Shown here piece by piece: positions 17,538 to 27,796 of a stretch of 64,000 nucleotides of DNA. The stretch covers positions 24,925 through 88,924 of the forward strand of contig NZ_SPQC01000005.1 in assembly GCF_004569295.1 (NCBI RefSeq). Reading direction: 5' to 3'. The position numbers were made by a program, and so were the translations under genes. How positions within the stretch are numbered: the stretch's first letter is position 1; each line of letters starts with the position of its first letter. Origin of the DNA: Rothia nasimurium (GTDB taxonomy: Bacteria > Actinomycetota > Actinomycetes > Actinomycetales > Micrococcaceae). The notes under the pieces are model-generated. The model saw nothing but the letters and a program-made list of their open reading frames with translations, had not been told where the DNA came from and did not search any database.

Positions 17538-18350
17538 TTAGTGGGCCGGACGGGATCCCATAATCGAGGAGCCAACCCGCACCGAGGTAGCTCCCCAGCG
17601 TATGGCCTCAGCCAAGTCGTGGCTCATACCCGCTGAGATAGTGGTGGCCTCGGGGTAGTGTTCCAGCAGCTGCTGGGAGTAGCCGTGCAGTCTCTCAAAG
17701 GCGGCTACGGCGTCCTGACCCAGCGGGGCAACCGCCATGAGCCCGCCCAGGGTGAGGCCCGGCAGGGAGCTGATGTGGTCGGCGAGGGCTAAAATCTCGG
17801 TGGGGTCTGCTCCCCCGCGTGCGCCCAGGGCAGCCTGCCCGGCGGTGGCTTCAACAGTGGTATCGAGCCCTACCTGGATGAGGCAGCGCAGACCACCCTG
17901 TGCCAGTGCTGCCGGAGCGTCTGCCTCACCGTTCTCATAGCGGGCCAGGCGATTGACGTAGGCCTTAGAGAGGGCATCGGCAAGCTGGGGGCGGTCAACC
18001 GACTGCACCTCGTGCGCATACTGCACCACAGACTTAGCCTTGTTGGTCTGCAACTGGCCGATAAAGGACCAGTGCAGCGGGTCATCGCTGCCCGTGTAGG
18101 CGGCCAGCTCACGAGCCTTGCCAGCGGCCTCCTGGTCGCGGTTCTCACCCACAGCGCGCACACCCGCATCGTACAGGGCGGCGGCATCTGAGGCCGGGAA
18201 AAACTTAGTAACCACAATCAGCTCGGGCAGGGGGGACGAGGCAGTTCGGGCGCCACTCACATCTTCCGCGGCATCCTGGATGCGGGCCTGCACCTGAGCC
18301 AGGCGGTCGCTGAGTTCTGCACGGCGTTCGGGGCTGTAGATCAGAGTCAT
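17538..18350 (-). CDS. Pyridoxal phosphate homeostasis protein (YggS/PLPBP)
   Basis: PLP-binding protein of the alanine-racemase N-terminal fold without known catalytic activity; it controls vitamin B6 and amino/keto-acid balance. 270 residues from the chosen ATG at 18350, which has AAGGA upstream. Motifs are ELIVVTKFFPASDAAALYDAGV (the PLP lysine is in VTK), GENRDQEAAGKA, WSFIGQLQTNKAKSVV, IQVGLD and the phosphate-binding SAGMSHDLAEAIRWGATSVRVGS. It sits between pgeF and sepF, the normal actinobacterial order. Confidence 0.93.
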   Translation of the reverse strand: MTLIYSPERRAELSDRLAQVQARIQDAAEDVSGARTASSPLPELIVVTKFFPASDAAALYDAGVRAVGENRDQEAAGKARELAAYTGSDDPLHWSFIGQLQTNKAKSVVQYAHEVQSVDRPQLADALSKAYVNRLARYENGEADAPAALAQGGLRCLIQVGLDTTVEATAGQAALGARGGADPTEILALADHISSLPGLTLGGLMAVAPLGQDAVAAFERLHGYSQQLLEHYPEATTISAGMSHDLAEAIRWGATSVRVGSSIMGSRPAH

Positions 18351-18379
18351 ATTTCCATTCCTTAGAGCGGGCATCTGGG

Positions 18380-19216
18380 TTACAGGCGGGAGGGGCTGGG
18401 CACCTCAGTGGCCAAAGGGCTAGCTTCTACCCAGACCAGGCCGGCGATGCGCCCGGCAGGTTCCTGCCTCTGAGTATGGCCGCGGTGTGAGAAGAGGTGC
18501 TCATTTTCAAAGGTACAGGCCGCAAGGTCGCTATGCACGCGGGTTACCTGCGGCAGGGCGGCAAGGACGGCGCGGGCCCCGGCAGGCAGGTCAAGACCGG
18601 GGGTACCCCAGGAGGTAGTGGAATAGACCTGGGGAATCAGCTCAGCAGATTCCTGCCGCATGGCTTCGGGAACCTCGTAACAGCGTCCGCAGATCGAGGG
18701 GCCAGTCCAGGCCTGAATGTTCTCGGCACCCTTCTGTGCCATGGCCTCAACCTGGCGTTGAATCACTCCATCGAGCAGGCCCCGGCGCCCGGCGTGGGCC
18801 ACGCCCAGGACCGGCCGGCCCGTTACAGCGTGCTCCCCCACAAAGACCAGGGGAATGCAGTCAGCCACCATAATGGCCAGGGGCCTATCCTCACGAGAGA
18901 CGGCGGCATCGGCGACCGGTGCAGTATCGAGAATCTCTTGAGGGCTAAGACCCTTCTCAGTTTCGACACCCTGCCGGTCTGAGACATCCGCATCAAAGAC
19001 CACGGTGCCGTGCACCTGGTTGAGGTAGCTAAAGCCACAGGAGGCCTCTTCTCCCAGTAGCGTGCTTTCAAGGGCCTGACGGTAGGATAGCGTCTGCTCA
19101 AGATTACTACCCACGTGCAGCCCCAGGTTACCGGCAGCAGCCGATGTGAAGGCCACATTGACTCGAGCGCCGTTTGCCAGAGTTACTAGCCGATGGGAGA
19201 AAAGAGCGTCGGACAT
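18380..19216 (-). CDS. pgeF: Peptidoglycan editing factor / purine nucleoside phosphorylase (YfiH, laccase domain)
   Basis: 278-residue multicopper-oxidase-like protein. Members phosphorylyse or deaminate purine nucleosides, and in E. coli clean mis-incorporated L-serine from cell-wall precursors. Visible family blocks are LNQVHGTVV (metal histidine), ADAAVSREDRPLAIMVADCIPLVF, GVAHAGRRGLLDGVI and the GPSICGRCYEVPEAM segment, with Cys and His metal ligands. It lies directly downstream of ftsZ, separated by a strong hairpin, and 29 bases before yggS. Confidence 0.9.
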   Translation of the reverse strand: MSDALFSHRLVTLANGARVNVAFTSAAAGNLGLHVGSNLEQTLSYRQALESTLLGEEASCGFSYLNQVHGTVVFDADVSDRQGVETEKGLSPQEILDTAPVADAAVSREDRPLAIMVADCIPLVFVGEHAVTGRPVLGVAHAGRRGLLDGVIQRQVEAMAQKGAENIQAWTGPSICGRCYEVPEAMRQESAELIPQVYSTTSWGTPGLDLPAGARAVLAALPQVTRVHSDLAACTFENEHLFSHRGHTQRQEPAGRIAGLVWVEASPLATEVPSPSRL

Positions 19217-19258
19217 GGGCCTTGCCTATCTTTCGAAAAAGAGCGGGAAATGCTGAAG

Positions 19259-19288
19259 GGGGTGAAAGCTAAGTCTAGCTTTCACCCC
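19259..19288 (-). terminator. Hairpin after ftsZ
   Basis: GGGGTGAAAGCTA pairs perfectly with TAGCTTTCACCCC across 4 bases. It is 51 bases past the ftsZ stop codon. There is no strong T-run on the minus strand, so part of the transcripts may read into pgeF. Confidence 0.6.
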
Positions 19289-19338
19289 CTCTCGACCTTT
19301 AGACGGCTTATTTTCCGTCTAGGGTGGGTCTGAAGTTT

Positions 19339-20547
19339 TTACTTCAGGAAGTCGGGCACATCGAGGGTATCACGACGTGCTGCCTGGGAGTCCTCAACAA
19401 CGGGGGGCAGGTCAACGTCGAAGCCAGCGTTGGTGGGAACGTCGTTGCCGCCCTTGTTCCAGCTATTACCTGCTGCGGGTGCTGAGCCGAAGCCAGAACC
19501 TGCGGCGGGAGCTGCTGAAGCGCCACCGAAGTTCTGCTGGGTACGAGCAGCCTGGTTAGCGGCGGGGTTGGTGTTGTTGGAGTTGGTTTCGGGGTTGACC
19601 GAGTCAAAGCCTGCAGCAATAACGGTCACGCGAGCCTCGTCACCCAGAGCGTCGTCAATGACGGCGCCGAAGATGATGTTGGCATCGGGGTGAGCAACTT
19701 CCTGCACCAGGCGGGCAGCTTCGTTGATTTCGAAGAGGCCCAGGTCTGAACCACCCTGGATGGAGAGCAGGACGCCGTGAGCACCGTCGATGGATGCTTC
19801 CAGCAGGGGTGAGGCGATAGCCAGTTCGGCTGCCTTGACGGCGCGGTCTTCACCGGAGGCTGAGCCGATACCCATGAGAGCTGAACCTGCACCCTGCATG
19901 ACGGACTTGACGTCTGCAAAGTCGAGGTTAATCAGGCCGGGGGTGGTGATCAGGTCGGTGATGCCCTGGACACCGGAGAGCAGAACCTGGTCTGCTGACT
20001 TGAAGGCGTCGAGCATGGAGACGTTACGATCCGAGATGGAGAGCAGGCGGTCGTTGGGGATAACGATCAGGGTGTCGACCTCGTCGCGCAGGGCGGCGAT
20101 ACCGGTCTCGGCCTGGTTGGAGCGGCGACGGCCTTCAAAGGTGAAGGGACGGGTCACAACGCCGATGGTCAGTGCACCCAGGGAGCGGGCGATGCGGGCA
20201 ACAACGGGAGCGCCACCGGTACCGGTGCCACCACCTTCACCTGCAGTTACGAAAACCATGTCGGCGCCCTTGAGTACCTCTTCGATTTCCTGTTCGTGGT
20301 CTTCTGCTGCCTGGCGTCCAACGTCGGGGTTAGCGCCTGCACCCAGGCCGCGGGTCAGTTCGCGACCCACGTCGAGCTTGACGTCGGCGTCAGACATGAG
20401 CAGAGCCTGGGCGTCGGTGTTGATCGCAATGAATTCAACGCCACGCAGACCAACCTCAATCATGCGGTTGACAGCGTTGACGCCACCGCCGCCGATACCG
20501 ACGACCTTAATGACTGCCAGGTAGTTCTGGGGAGTTGCTGTATCCAT
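19339..20547 (-). CDS. ftsZ: Cell division GTPase FtsZ
   Basis: Tubulin homologue that forms the Z-ring. The 402-residue protein has the N-terminal GTPase domain with [13 protein letters not shown] and the tubulin signature [12 protein letters not shown] (near residue 107), then [15 protein letters not shown] and the activation-loop region [12 protein letters not shown] roughly 60-residue disordered N/A/G-rich linker leads to the conserved C-terminal peptide [10 protein letters not shown], which binds SepF and FtsW. AGGGAA lies 5 bases before ATG. A 195-base, relatively AT-rich gap to ftsQ probably holds its own promoters. Confidence 0.98.
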   Translation of the reverse strand: MDTATPQNYLAVIKVVGIGGGGVNAVNRMIEVGLRGVEFIAINTDAQALLMSDADVKLDVGRELTRGLGAGANPDVGRQAAEDHEQEIEEVLKGADMVFVTAGEGGGTGTGGAPVVARIARSLGALTIGVVTRPFTFEGRRRSNQAETGIAALRDEVDTLIVIPNDRLLSISDRNVSMLDAFKSADQVLLSGVQGITDLITTPGLINLDFADVKSVMQGAGSALMGIGSASGEDRAVKAAELAIASPLLEASIDGAHGVLLSIQGGSDLGLFEINEAARLVQEVAHPDANIIFGAVIDDALGDEARVTVIAAGFDSVNPETNSNNTNPAANQAARTQQNFGGASAAPAAGSGFGSAPAAGNSWNKGGNDVPTNAGFDVDLPPVVEDSQAARRDTLDVPDFLK

Positions 20548-20742
20548 GGATTCCCTACTAATTTGTGCCTTGTTTCAAACCAACTCAACCTCAGAGTGAA
20601 AGTTGAGATTGGAGTAAACCTATTGTTTCAATCAATGAAAGAGTATCAACTTCACCTTGCAATGTCGCCCTCGTTTCACCCGTGACCTTATTTTTCTCAG
20701 AAAATATCAAGGTCAAGGAGGAACTTTAGGTAGAAGTTGAAA

Positions 20743-21636
20743 CTATTTTACGGTGGGGACGAGGGGGCTTGAAACATCGTAGGTTTCTACGGCCTGCTGG
20801 CTATTCACGGAATCCATAAGCTGAACTAGAACCTTAGCTTTAAGGCCGCTGTCTTCCGGGGTTCCCCAAACCACCTGCGTCCCGTCCACCATTTCCAAGG
20901 TAATGGTTGATGCAGAGTCGGCCTTAGCCTCAGATACCTGAGACAAAATCGAGGTCGGCAAGGCCGCCAGTACACCGGTTACGGTACTAAAAGCAGCCGA
21001 TCCCAGAATATCCAGGCCTCCGGCAACCAGCGGAACGCCGGCGTCCTCGACCGAGGCTGCGGTGCCCAGTTGCACGCCCTCGTTATCAACCAGCACGAAG
21101 CTACCCTCATTCTCCACCACAGCCACGGGCACCCGCTCATGCAGCTGCACCACCAGCTCGTGGGGCGGATTCGCCTGCAGGGTCACCCCGTAGAGCACGT
21201 TCTCGTTACCGATTAGAGAGGCAACCTCAGCCTCGCTAATGCGGGTCATGGGCGCTCCCTGGAGCTGGCTCAGCTGCTGCTGCACGGTAGCCTCGTCTAG
21301 CAGAGAAGCGCCTTCTACCGTAATCGTCCGGGTAGCCAGCAGGGGCGAGAAGAAAACAACCCCCACAAAAATCAGGGTAGCGAGCACCAGGGTACCCGCC
21401 CCGTAGGCCCACTTCTTCCAGCTACCAGCTGCCCGACGCTTGGGGCGCAACTGCACGGGAGCAGAAGGCAGGCTCTGAGGCTCGCTCTGCCCGCTCTGCC
21501 GCTCCTCTTCCTGGGCCTGGCGCCACTGGGCGAAACGACTGTTTTCAGAGATATCCACCAGGTTATCGCCAGCCTCTGGTAGCTGGCTTACCTTAGCGGA
21601 GTTCAGGCGAATACGGGGCTTCTTTTCATCGGCCAC
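20743..21636 (-). CDS. ftsQ: Cell division protein FtsQ (DivIB)
   Basis: Bitopic divisome protein. 297 residues: a cytoplasmic proline/glutamine-rich N-terminus, one transmembrane helix (about residues 72-96, WAYGAGTLVLATLIFVGVVF), a POTRA domain with TRTITVEGASLLDEATVQQQL, and the FtsQ/DivIB beta domain. It starts with GTG overlapping the murC stop codon by one base, so it is translationally coupled to murC. It is the last gene of the main dcw run. No ddl gene lies between murC and ftsQ. Confidence 0.93.
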   Translation of the reverse strand: MADEKKPRIRLNSAKVSQLPEAGDNLVDISENSRFAQWRQAQEEERQSGQSEPQSLPSAPVQLRPKRRAAGSWKKWAYGAGTLVLATLIFVGVVFFSPLLATRTITVEGASLLDEATVQQQLSQLQGAPMTRISEAEVASLIGNENVLYGVTLQANPPHELVVQLHERVPVAVVENEGSFVLVDNEGVQLGTAASVEDAGVPLVAGGLDILGSAAFSTVTGVLAALPTSILSQVSEAKADSASTITLEMVDGTQVVWGTPEDSGLKAKVLVQLMDSVNSQQAVETYDVSSPLVPTVK

Positions 21637-23126
21637 TAGAGCGCAGCACCTTCACGGGCAGAAAGTTTCTCTACCAGCACCCGCCCCAGGGCAGTCACGT
21701 CACCGGCGCCGACCGTCATGATGATATCGCCGGGCAGAGCGGCGGCTACGACAGCGTCAATCGCCTGGTCAGTGCTCTCAGCGTAGTACACCTCGGAGAA
21801 ACCGGCCTCGGTGATGAGGTGGCTGGTCACCCCCTCCATGGGCTTCTCACGGGCAGGGTAGATATCAAGCACGTAGCTGCGGTCAGCCTGAGACAGCGAC
21901 TCAGCGAATTCGGTAGCGAACTCCTTGGTGCGGGAGAAAAGGTGGGGCTGGAAAATCACGTAGAGGTTATGCCCGGCGGCAACCGTGCGGCCAGTTTCCA
22001 GAGCACGGTGCACCTCGGTAGGGTGATGGGCATAGTCATCAAAGACCTTAACCCCGGCTGCCTCGCCGCGCAGGGTAAAGCGGCGGTCAGTACCCGAGAA
22101 GTGGGCCAGCGCTTTCACGGCCTCTTCGGGGCTGGCACCTGCCAGCAGGGCACAGACAAAGGACGCCGTAGCGTTGAGCTGGTTATGAATGCCGGGCACC
22201 GGCAGGGTCAGGGTAATCTGCCCCGCGAACTGCTGGCCGCCTACGGTGAAGTCCCAGACCAGGTTTGAAGAGCAGTCGGTTCCTTCAGAGGTGATACCGG
22301 TCAGGCAAACCATAGCGCCCCCCCCCTCACCGTAGGTGACAACCTGCACGCCGGCGTCCGCGGCCTGAGCCGCGAGGGTGGCTGCGCCGGCGTCGTCAGA
22401 GCAGGTCACGAAGACACCGCTGGGTGCCATAGAGGCGATAAAGCGGTTGAATGCCTCGAAAACCCGCTCGTTGGTGCCGTAGAAGTCCAGGTGGTCGGGC
22501 TCGGCGTTGGTAATAACCGCAATCTCGGGGCGGTAGCGTACAAAGGAGCCGTCGGATTCATCAGCTTCAGCTACGAACCAGGAGTCCGGGCCAGACGCCC
22601 CCAGGTGGGCATTGGTGTTATAGCCGGAGATGGTAGAGCCAACCGCAAAAGAGGGGTCCAGCCCCAGGCCGTCTAGCATCACCGAAATCATAGATGAGGT
22701 AGTGGTCTTACCGTGGGTACCGGCGACCGCAATCACCTTGGAGTCCCGCATGGTCGCCGCCAGAGCCTCAGAGCGGTGCAGCACGCGCAGGCCGCGGGCC
22801 CGGGCAGCAGCGAGTTCGGAGTTATCCTCACGAATCGCGGTTGAAATCACCACGGTATCGACACCCTCGATATTTTCAGCTGCCTGGGGCACCGATACCA
22901 GGGCACCCAGCTCTCGCAGGCTATCGACAGCGGCACTTTCAGCCTGGTCAGACCCGCTCACGGTCATGCCAGCGCGCAGCATCAGCCGGGCGATAGCCGA
23001 CATACCGGCCCCGCCAATACCCACAAAATGCGCCCGGCCCAGATCGGCCAGGGCCGGACGCTCGGGGAAGGGAGGGTTGAGGGGTGCGGGAAGGTCGATT
23101 GAAAGATCCATTAGTGAGGTGCTCAT
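21636..23126 (-). CDS. murC: UDP-N-acetylmuramate--L-alanine ligase
   Basis: Adds L-alanine to UDP-MurNAc, the first amino acid of the peptide stem. The 496-residue Mur ligase begins with the nucleotide-binding motif AHFVGIGGAGMSAIARLM. The central P-loop GTHGKTTTSSM is near residue 134. AEADESDGSF, the HHPTEV motif in FDDYAHHPTEV, and IFQPHLFSRTKEF follow. The start ATG overlaps the murG stop as ATGA. Confidence 0.96.
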   Translation of the reverse strand: MSTSLMDLSIDLPAPLNPPFPERPALADLGRAHFVGIGGAGMSAIARLMLRAGMTVSGSDQAESAAVDSLRELGALVSVPQAAENIEGVDTVVISTAIREDNSELAAARARGLRVLHRSEALAATMRDSKVIAVAGTHGKTTTSSMISVMLDGLGLDPSFAVGSTISGYNTNAHLGASGPDSWFVAEADESDGSFVRYRPEIAVITNAEPDHLDFYGTNERVFEAFNRFIASMAPSGVFVTCSDDAGAATLAAQAADAGVQVVTYGEGGGAMVCLTGITSEGTDCSSNLVWDFTVGGQQFAGQITLTLPVPGIHNQLNATASFVCALLAGASPEEAVKALAHFSGTDRRFTLRGEAAGVKVFDDYAHHPTEVHRALETGRTVAAGHNLYVIFQPHLFSRTKEFATEFAESLSQADRSYVLDIYPAREKPMEGVTSHLITEAGFSEVYYAESTDQAIDAVVAAALPGDIIMTVGAGDVTALGRVLVEKLSAREGAAL

Positions 23127-24220
23127 GCGCGGGCCGCCTTCAGTACTTCGTCTGCCATAACCTGCGCGGCATCGCGGATGCCGTGCCGGTAGGACTTTTC
23201 TGCCATGTCGGTAAGTTTATCGGTGTCTGCCAGCAGAGCAGGTACATTCTGGCGGAACCAGCTAGCGGTGAAATCTGAGTCGTCTACCAGCAGGGCTGCC
23301 CCGGCAGCCACCAGGGAACGGGCGTTGAGAGCCTGCTCGCCGTTGCCGATGGGCAAGGGAACAAAGATAGCCGGTAGGCCCACGGCAGCGACCTCGCTGA
23401 CGGTTGCCGCACCAGAGCGCACAATCATAAGGTCAGCAGCTGCATAGACATCTTCCATGGAGGTAATGAACTCAACCTGCTGGTAGCCGGGGGCGGTACG
23501 GAGTACCCCGGACTCGTCCTTAACCGCCTTGTCACGGCCGGTGATGTGCAGTAGCTGGTAGCCTGCCGGGCCAATCTCATCGATGATTTCGGCAACTGCC
23601 CGGTTGAGGCTCAAGGCGCCCAAGGACCCGCCGGTGACCACCAGAGTAGGCAGGGCTGAGTCAAGGCCCAGACGCTCCCGGGCAGCACCCTGTTCAGAGG
23701 CACGGTCGAGGTTGGCGATGTTCTGGCGCATAGGCATACCCACGGTGCGGGCACCGGCGATGGGGGTATCGGGGAAGGCGGTAGCTACCAGGGCAGCCTT
23801 CTTCGCGCCAACCTTGTTGGCGAGGCCAGGCTTGGCATTGGCCTCGTGGATTACTACGGGTACACCGAGCTTACGGGCTGCCAGGTACATGGGGGTGCAC
23901 ACGTAACCACCTACGCCCACTAAGACGTCCGCCCCGGTGTCGGTCAGAATCTTCTCGGCCTGCTTGAGCGATGCCCGGAACCGGCCAGGGAACTTGATCG
24001 CGTCCAGGTTGGGGCGACGGGGGAAGGGCGCCTTAGGGATAAAGCTGATGTCGAAGCCTGCTGCCGGTACGAGCCGGGCCTCCATACTGTTTTCAGTGCC
24101 GACAGTCATGATGGTGACGTCAGGCTCGCGCTCCTGGAGGGCTCGGGCAATGGCCAGCATGGGGTTGATATGCCCGGCTGTGCCGCCGCCTGCCAGCACA
24201 ACAGTGGGTGCGTGGGTCAT
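23123..24220 (-). CDS. murG: UDP-GlcNAc:lipid I N-acetylglucosaminyltransferase
   Basis: Makes lipid II from lipid I at the inner face of the membrane. The 365-residue GT-B glycosyltransferase has the N-terminal glycine loop VLAGGGTAGHINPMLAIA and a second glycine loop VTGGSLGALSLNR. The donor-site segment MIVRSGAATVSEVAAVGLPAIFVPLP ends in the NGEQALNA block. GGGAG lies about 9 bases before ATG. It follows ftsW after a 99-base gap. Confidence 0.96.
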   Translation of the reverse strand: MTHAPTVVLAGGGTAGHINPMLAIARALQEREPDVTIMTVGTENSMEARLVPAAGFDISFIPKAPFPRRPNLDAIKFPGRFRASLKQAEKILTDTGADVLVGVGGYVCTPMYLAARKLGVPVVIHEANAKPGLANKVGAKKAALVATAFPDTPIAGARTVGMPMRQNIANLDRASEQGAARERLGLDSALPTLVVTGGSLGALSLNRAVAEIIDEIGPAGYQLLHITGRDKAVKDESGVLRTAPGYQQVEFITSMEDVYAAADLMIVRSGAATVSEVAAVGLPAIFVPLPIGNGEQALNARSLVAAGAALLVDDSDFTASWFRQNVPALLADTDKLTDMAEKSYRHGIRDAAQVMADEVLKAARA

Positions 24221-24319
24221 CAGGTTTCACTCCCTTAGTGTTCTGTTTCGACCCTTAGTTTACGCGGATTGGGCTACAGGCACACCTTGAGGCCTCTTGT
24301 CGTGAGCCACCTTACCCTC

Positions 24320-26146
24320 TTAGTGCTCCTCGGGGAGCTTGCGGGCTTTGCGGATAGTGCGCAGGCCAGCGGGCAGTTTTTGCTCCTTGGGGGCGGGGGC
24401 TTGCAGCTCGGTGGTCTGCGGTCCGGCAGGCTGATGGGCAGTAGCTCGTGAGGCTGCCGCAAGCAGCTTGACTGCGGTGGTGGGCGCAGCCGGGCGGGCA
24501 GGGTGCTGGGGCTGAGCCGCAGTGGTGCGGGTGTGAGCCTGCTGCACGCTGGCAGAGGGGCGGGCACCGCTGGCCGAGCTAGAGCGTCGGGCCATAGCGG
24601 CCTCGGCGCTGGCTTCAGCTGACAGGGGGCTTGACCGGCGGACGGTCTGGGCGGACGGACGCGCCGTAGCTGCCGAAGGCCTCACGGTGCGTGCACTCCC
24701 CTGGGTGCGTTGAGGGGCGGACGCCGCCGGTCGTGCCGGGGTACGCCCGTCGACGAGGGCGCCCAGGCGGGTGGTGAGCTTATCGAGAGTCCAGCCTGTG
24801 CCGTCGGGGTCTGCAGCGATGACGGCCTGCTCCCGCTCAGCGATACGGGCCAGGGCAAGGCGGCGGGCGGCGTCCTTTTGCATCTTGCTGTTGGCGATGC
24901 CGGTACGCTCCCCCACAATCGGGTTAAGGGGGGTCTGCCGGGCAAAGGCGATAAGAATACCGATGCCGGTCAGCGACGACACCAGAGCGGAGCCACCAGC
25001 AGAAATAAAGGGCAGGGGCACACCGATGACAGGCATGAGCCCTACTACCATGGCGATGTTGAGCAGGGCCTGGCCGACGATCCAGGTGATGATGCCGATG
25101 GTGGCGTAGCGGATAAAGAGGTCAGAGGAGCGCAGCAGGATACGCATAGCGCAGTAGATCAGAGCTGCGTAGAGCAGCAGGACGGCGATAGCGCCGATCA
25201 GACCCAGTTCTTCACCGACCACCGCGAAAATGTAGTCGTTGTGGGCTTCGGGCAGGTAGTTGTACTTCTGGCGGGACTGGCCCAGGCCCACACCCCAGAA
25301 GCCGCCGGTAGCGAGCGCTGCCAGGCCAGAGTTGGCCTGGTCGCAGGTGGCCTCAACGCAGTCGCGCCAGAAGGCAAAGGTGTTGAAGAGACGCTCGATG
25401 CGGTTGGGGCTGATGGCTACCATCATGATGGCTGCCAAGGTGCCCAGGCCCGCGCTAATCATCACGAGCCCGCGGGAGGGACGGGCCGCCAGGAAGATTG
25501 CACTGAAGAAGAGAGCGTAGATGAGTACGGTGCCCACGTCGTGGCCTGCCAGGATCAGGGTGATAATCAGACCAAAGCCGAGGAGGGCAGGAATGAGCCC
25601 CTTGTAGGCGGTCTGGGCCAGGGTTCCCCGGTCGATGCGCCCCTGACGGGAGTAGACCGAGGCCAGCCAGAGAATCATGATGGGTTTGGCGAATTCTGAG
25701 GGCTGAATCGAGAAACCAGCGATGTTAATCCAGTTGCGGTTGCCGTTGACGGTGCTACCTACAAAAATCACGGCGATGAGCAGTAGGGCTGCTGCCCCCA
25801 GCAGGGTGTGCACCGCCCAGGGCCGCCGGTACCAGATTACCGGTACCAGGTAGCCCACGAGCAGCATAGCAACGAGACCCAGTACCGCGAACATGCCCTG
25901 GGAGCGGGCCTGGCTGAAGGCTCCCGCACCCGATGAAATCTGTTCCACACTTGAGGCAGAGAGCACCATCATCACGCCGAAGAGGGTGAGCACGGTGGCG
26001 GTCACCACCAGTACGATGGGCACATCGGTCAGCACCATGGAGCCCAAACGCACCTGGGCGTTCTCCCAGGTGCTCCGGGCCCGCCCCCAGGCTCGTCGAA
26101 TCAAGCCAGGACGCTGCGGTGACCGGGTTTCTGTTGCCAGTCTCAT
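24320..26146 (-). CDS. ftsW: Lipid II polymerase FtsW with long C-terminal tail
   Basis: SEDS-family peptidoglycan glycosyltransferase of the divisome; partner of FtsI. The 608-residue protein has about ten transmembrane segments in residues 35-410. Signatures are NGNRNWINIAGFSIQPSEFAKP, AGHDVGTVLIYALFFSAIFLAARPSR, NDYIFAVVGEELGLIGA and PFISAGGSALV. Residues from about 425 to the end form a basic, A/R/S/P/Q-rich disordered cytoplasmic tail of roughly 180 residues, longer than in most FtsW proteins. It lies between murD and murG as in the standard dcw order. Confidence 0.95.
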   Translation of the reverse strand: MRLATETRSPQRPGLIRRAWGRARSTWENAQVRLGSMVLTDVPIVLVVTATVLTLFGVMMVLSASSVEQISSGAGAFSQARSQGMFAVLGLVAMLLVGYLVPVIWYRRPWAVHTLLGAAALLLIAVIFVGSTVNGNRNWINIAGFSIQPSEFAKPIMILWLASVYSRQGRIDRGTLAQTAYKGLIPALLGFGLIITLILAGHDVGTVLIYALFFSAIFLAARPSRGLVMISAGLGTLAAIMMVAISPNRIERLFNTFAFWRDCVEATCDQANSGLAALATGGFWGVGLGQSRQKYNYLPEAHNDYIFAVVGEELGLIGAIAVLLLYAALIYCAMRILLRSSDLFIRYATIGIITWIVGQALLNIAMVVGLMPVIGVPLPFISAGGSALVSSLTGIGILIAFARQTPLNPIVGERTGIANSKMQKDAARRLALARIAEREQAVIAADPDGTGWTLDKLTTRLGALVDGRTPARPAASAPQRTQGSARTVRPSAATARPSAQTVRRSSPLSAEASAEAAMARRSSSASGARPSASVQQAHTRTTAAQPQHPARPAAPTTAVKLLAAASRATAHQPAGPQTTELQAPAPKEQKLPAGLRTIRKARKLPEEH

Positions 26147-26260
26147 AGTCTTTTCGCTTCTCTTCTCTCGGGTAAGGGCGCCCCGCCCTAGGTGCGGTTA
26201 AAGGTGAGGGAGGGTGGGAACCAGTGGTTACTGATTACCCGCCCTCCGCATCGGTAGGTT

Positions 26261-27796
26261 TTAGGAATTAATCTGATTGACCAGGTCGGCTACCGCGTCG
26301 ATGAAGGCGTTGCCGCGTTCAGCGTAGGAGGTGAACTGGTCCATTGAGGCTGCGGCAGGGGCCATGAGTACGGTGTCGTTCTGTTCCGAAATCTCGTGGG
26401 CCTTGGCGACCGCCAGTTTCATGACGGCTCGTCCGTCGCTGGCATCGGCCAGCAGGGAGCTCTCGCTGATCTTGTAGACCGGCACATCTGGGGCCTGCTC
26501 AGCCAGCGCTGATACCAGGGCTGCGGTGTCGGTGCCGATCATGACCACGGCCTTGAGGCGGTCCTTGTGTTCAGCAACCAGCTCGTCGTAGGTCACGCCC
26601 TTCGAGAGGCCACCGGCTACCCAAATCACGGGGTTGAACGAGGCCAGCGAAGCATTCGCTGCGTGGGGGTTGGTGGCCTTAGAGTCGTTGACCCAGAGCA
26701 CCCCGTGGGTGTTGGCCACCAGCTGGATGCGGTGGGCACCGGGCTCGTAGTTCTGCAAGCCTGCCTTGACCTGTTCAGGTTCAATACCGGCTGCCCGGGT
26801 CAGGGCAGCGGCAACCAGGGCGTTTTCTACGGTGTGCTTGGTCGGCAGCTGGCCGGTATCTGCAACTTCGGCCACTTCCAGGGCCTGGTTGCGGCGGTCA
26901 CCGAGGAAGGCCCGGTCAATGAGCAGGCCGTCAATCACACCCAGCATGGAAAGACCTGGAGTATCGGCCCAGAAACCGATGGCGCGAGCGCCCTCGACGA
27001 CGTCCGCCTCTTCGACCATCTGTACGATCTCGGGGTAGTTGGCGTTGAAGATGCAGGCTACCTGAGTGTTCTCGTAGATACGGGCTTTATCGGCCAGGTA
27101 GTTCTCGTAGCCAGCGTGCCAGTCGACGTGGTCTTCTGCCACGTTGAGCACGACAGAGGCTAAGGGCGAAATGGAGTAGGTCCAGTGCAGCTGGAAGCTG
27201 GAGAGCTCCACGGCGAAGAAGTCGTAGTCGACGGGGTCGCGCAGGGCATCCAGGATGGGGGTGCCGACGTTACCCACGGCAATGGCCTTGTAGCCTGCGG
27301 TCTGCAGGATAGATTCGGTCATGCCTACGGTGGTGGTCTTGCCGTTGGTGCCGGTAATGGCCAGCCAGGGGGCGACCTTGCGTCCTTCGCGCTGGCGCAA
27401 GCGCCAGGCTAGCTCTACATCGCCCCAGATCTGGATCTTCTGGGCTACCGCATCGGCCAGAATGCCGATGGTGGGGGCAAGCCCGGGTGAGGTGACCACT
27501 AGGTCAGCGGGCTGGCCCTCGACTAGGGGCAGGGCGTCCATGGCTCCGGTGCCCAGCACCGAACCGGCTGCGCCCAAAATCTTGAGGGTATCTGCCTTGC
27601 CGCGGGTGACCTCGTTATCGTTACCGTCCACCACAACTACGCGGGCACCCAGCTCGATGAGGGTGTCAGCGGATGAGAATCCAGAGATGCCCAGGCCCGC
27701 TACGACCACGCGCAGGCCGGCCCAGTCGGATTCCCAGCTGGTCAGCGCTTCCAGGCGCTCGTAGCCGTAGACGGGGTTTGCGTTACTTGCCTTCAT
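26261..27796 (-). CDS. murD: UDP-MurNAc-L-alanine--D-glutamate ligase
   Basis: Adds D-glutamate to UDP-MurNAc-L-Ala. The 511-residue Mur ligase has an N-terminal Rossmann domain (VVAGLGISGFSSADTLIELGA) and the P-loop GTNGKTTTVGM near residue 149. FAVELSSFQL, NVAEDHVDWHAGYENY, NDSKATNPHA and VWVAGGLSKGVTYDEL follow. The start codon overlaps the mraY stop (TAATG), and GGAGG lies 9 bases upstream, so it is coupled to mraY. It is longer than E. coli MurD (about 440 residues) through loop insertions. Confidence 0.95.
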   Translation of the reverse strand: MKASNANPVYGYERLEALTSWESDWAGLRVVVAGLGISGFSSADTLIELGARVVVVDGNDNEVTRGKADTLKILGAAGSVLGTGAMDALPLVEGQPADLVVTSPGLAPTIGILADAVAQKIQIWGDVELAWRLRQREGRKVAPWLAITGTNGKTTTVGMTESILQTAGYKAIAVGNVGTPILDALRDPVDYDFFAVELSSFQLHWTYSISPLASVVLNVAEDHVDWHAGYENYLADKARIYENTQVACIFNANYPEIVQMVEEADVVEGARAIGFWADTPGLSMLGVIDGLLIDRAFLGDRRNQALEVAEVADTGQLPTKHTVENALVAAALTRAAGIEPEQVKAGLQNYEPGAHRIQLVANTHGVLWVNDSKATNPHAANASLASFNPVIWVAGGLSKGVTYDELVAEHKDRLKAVVMIGTDTAALVSALAEQAPDVPVYKISESSLLADASDGRAVMKLAVAKAHEISEQNDTVLMAPAAASMDQFTSYAERGNAFIDAVADLVNQINS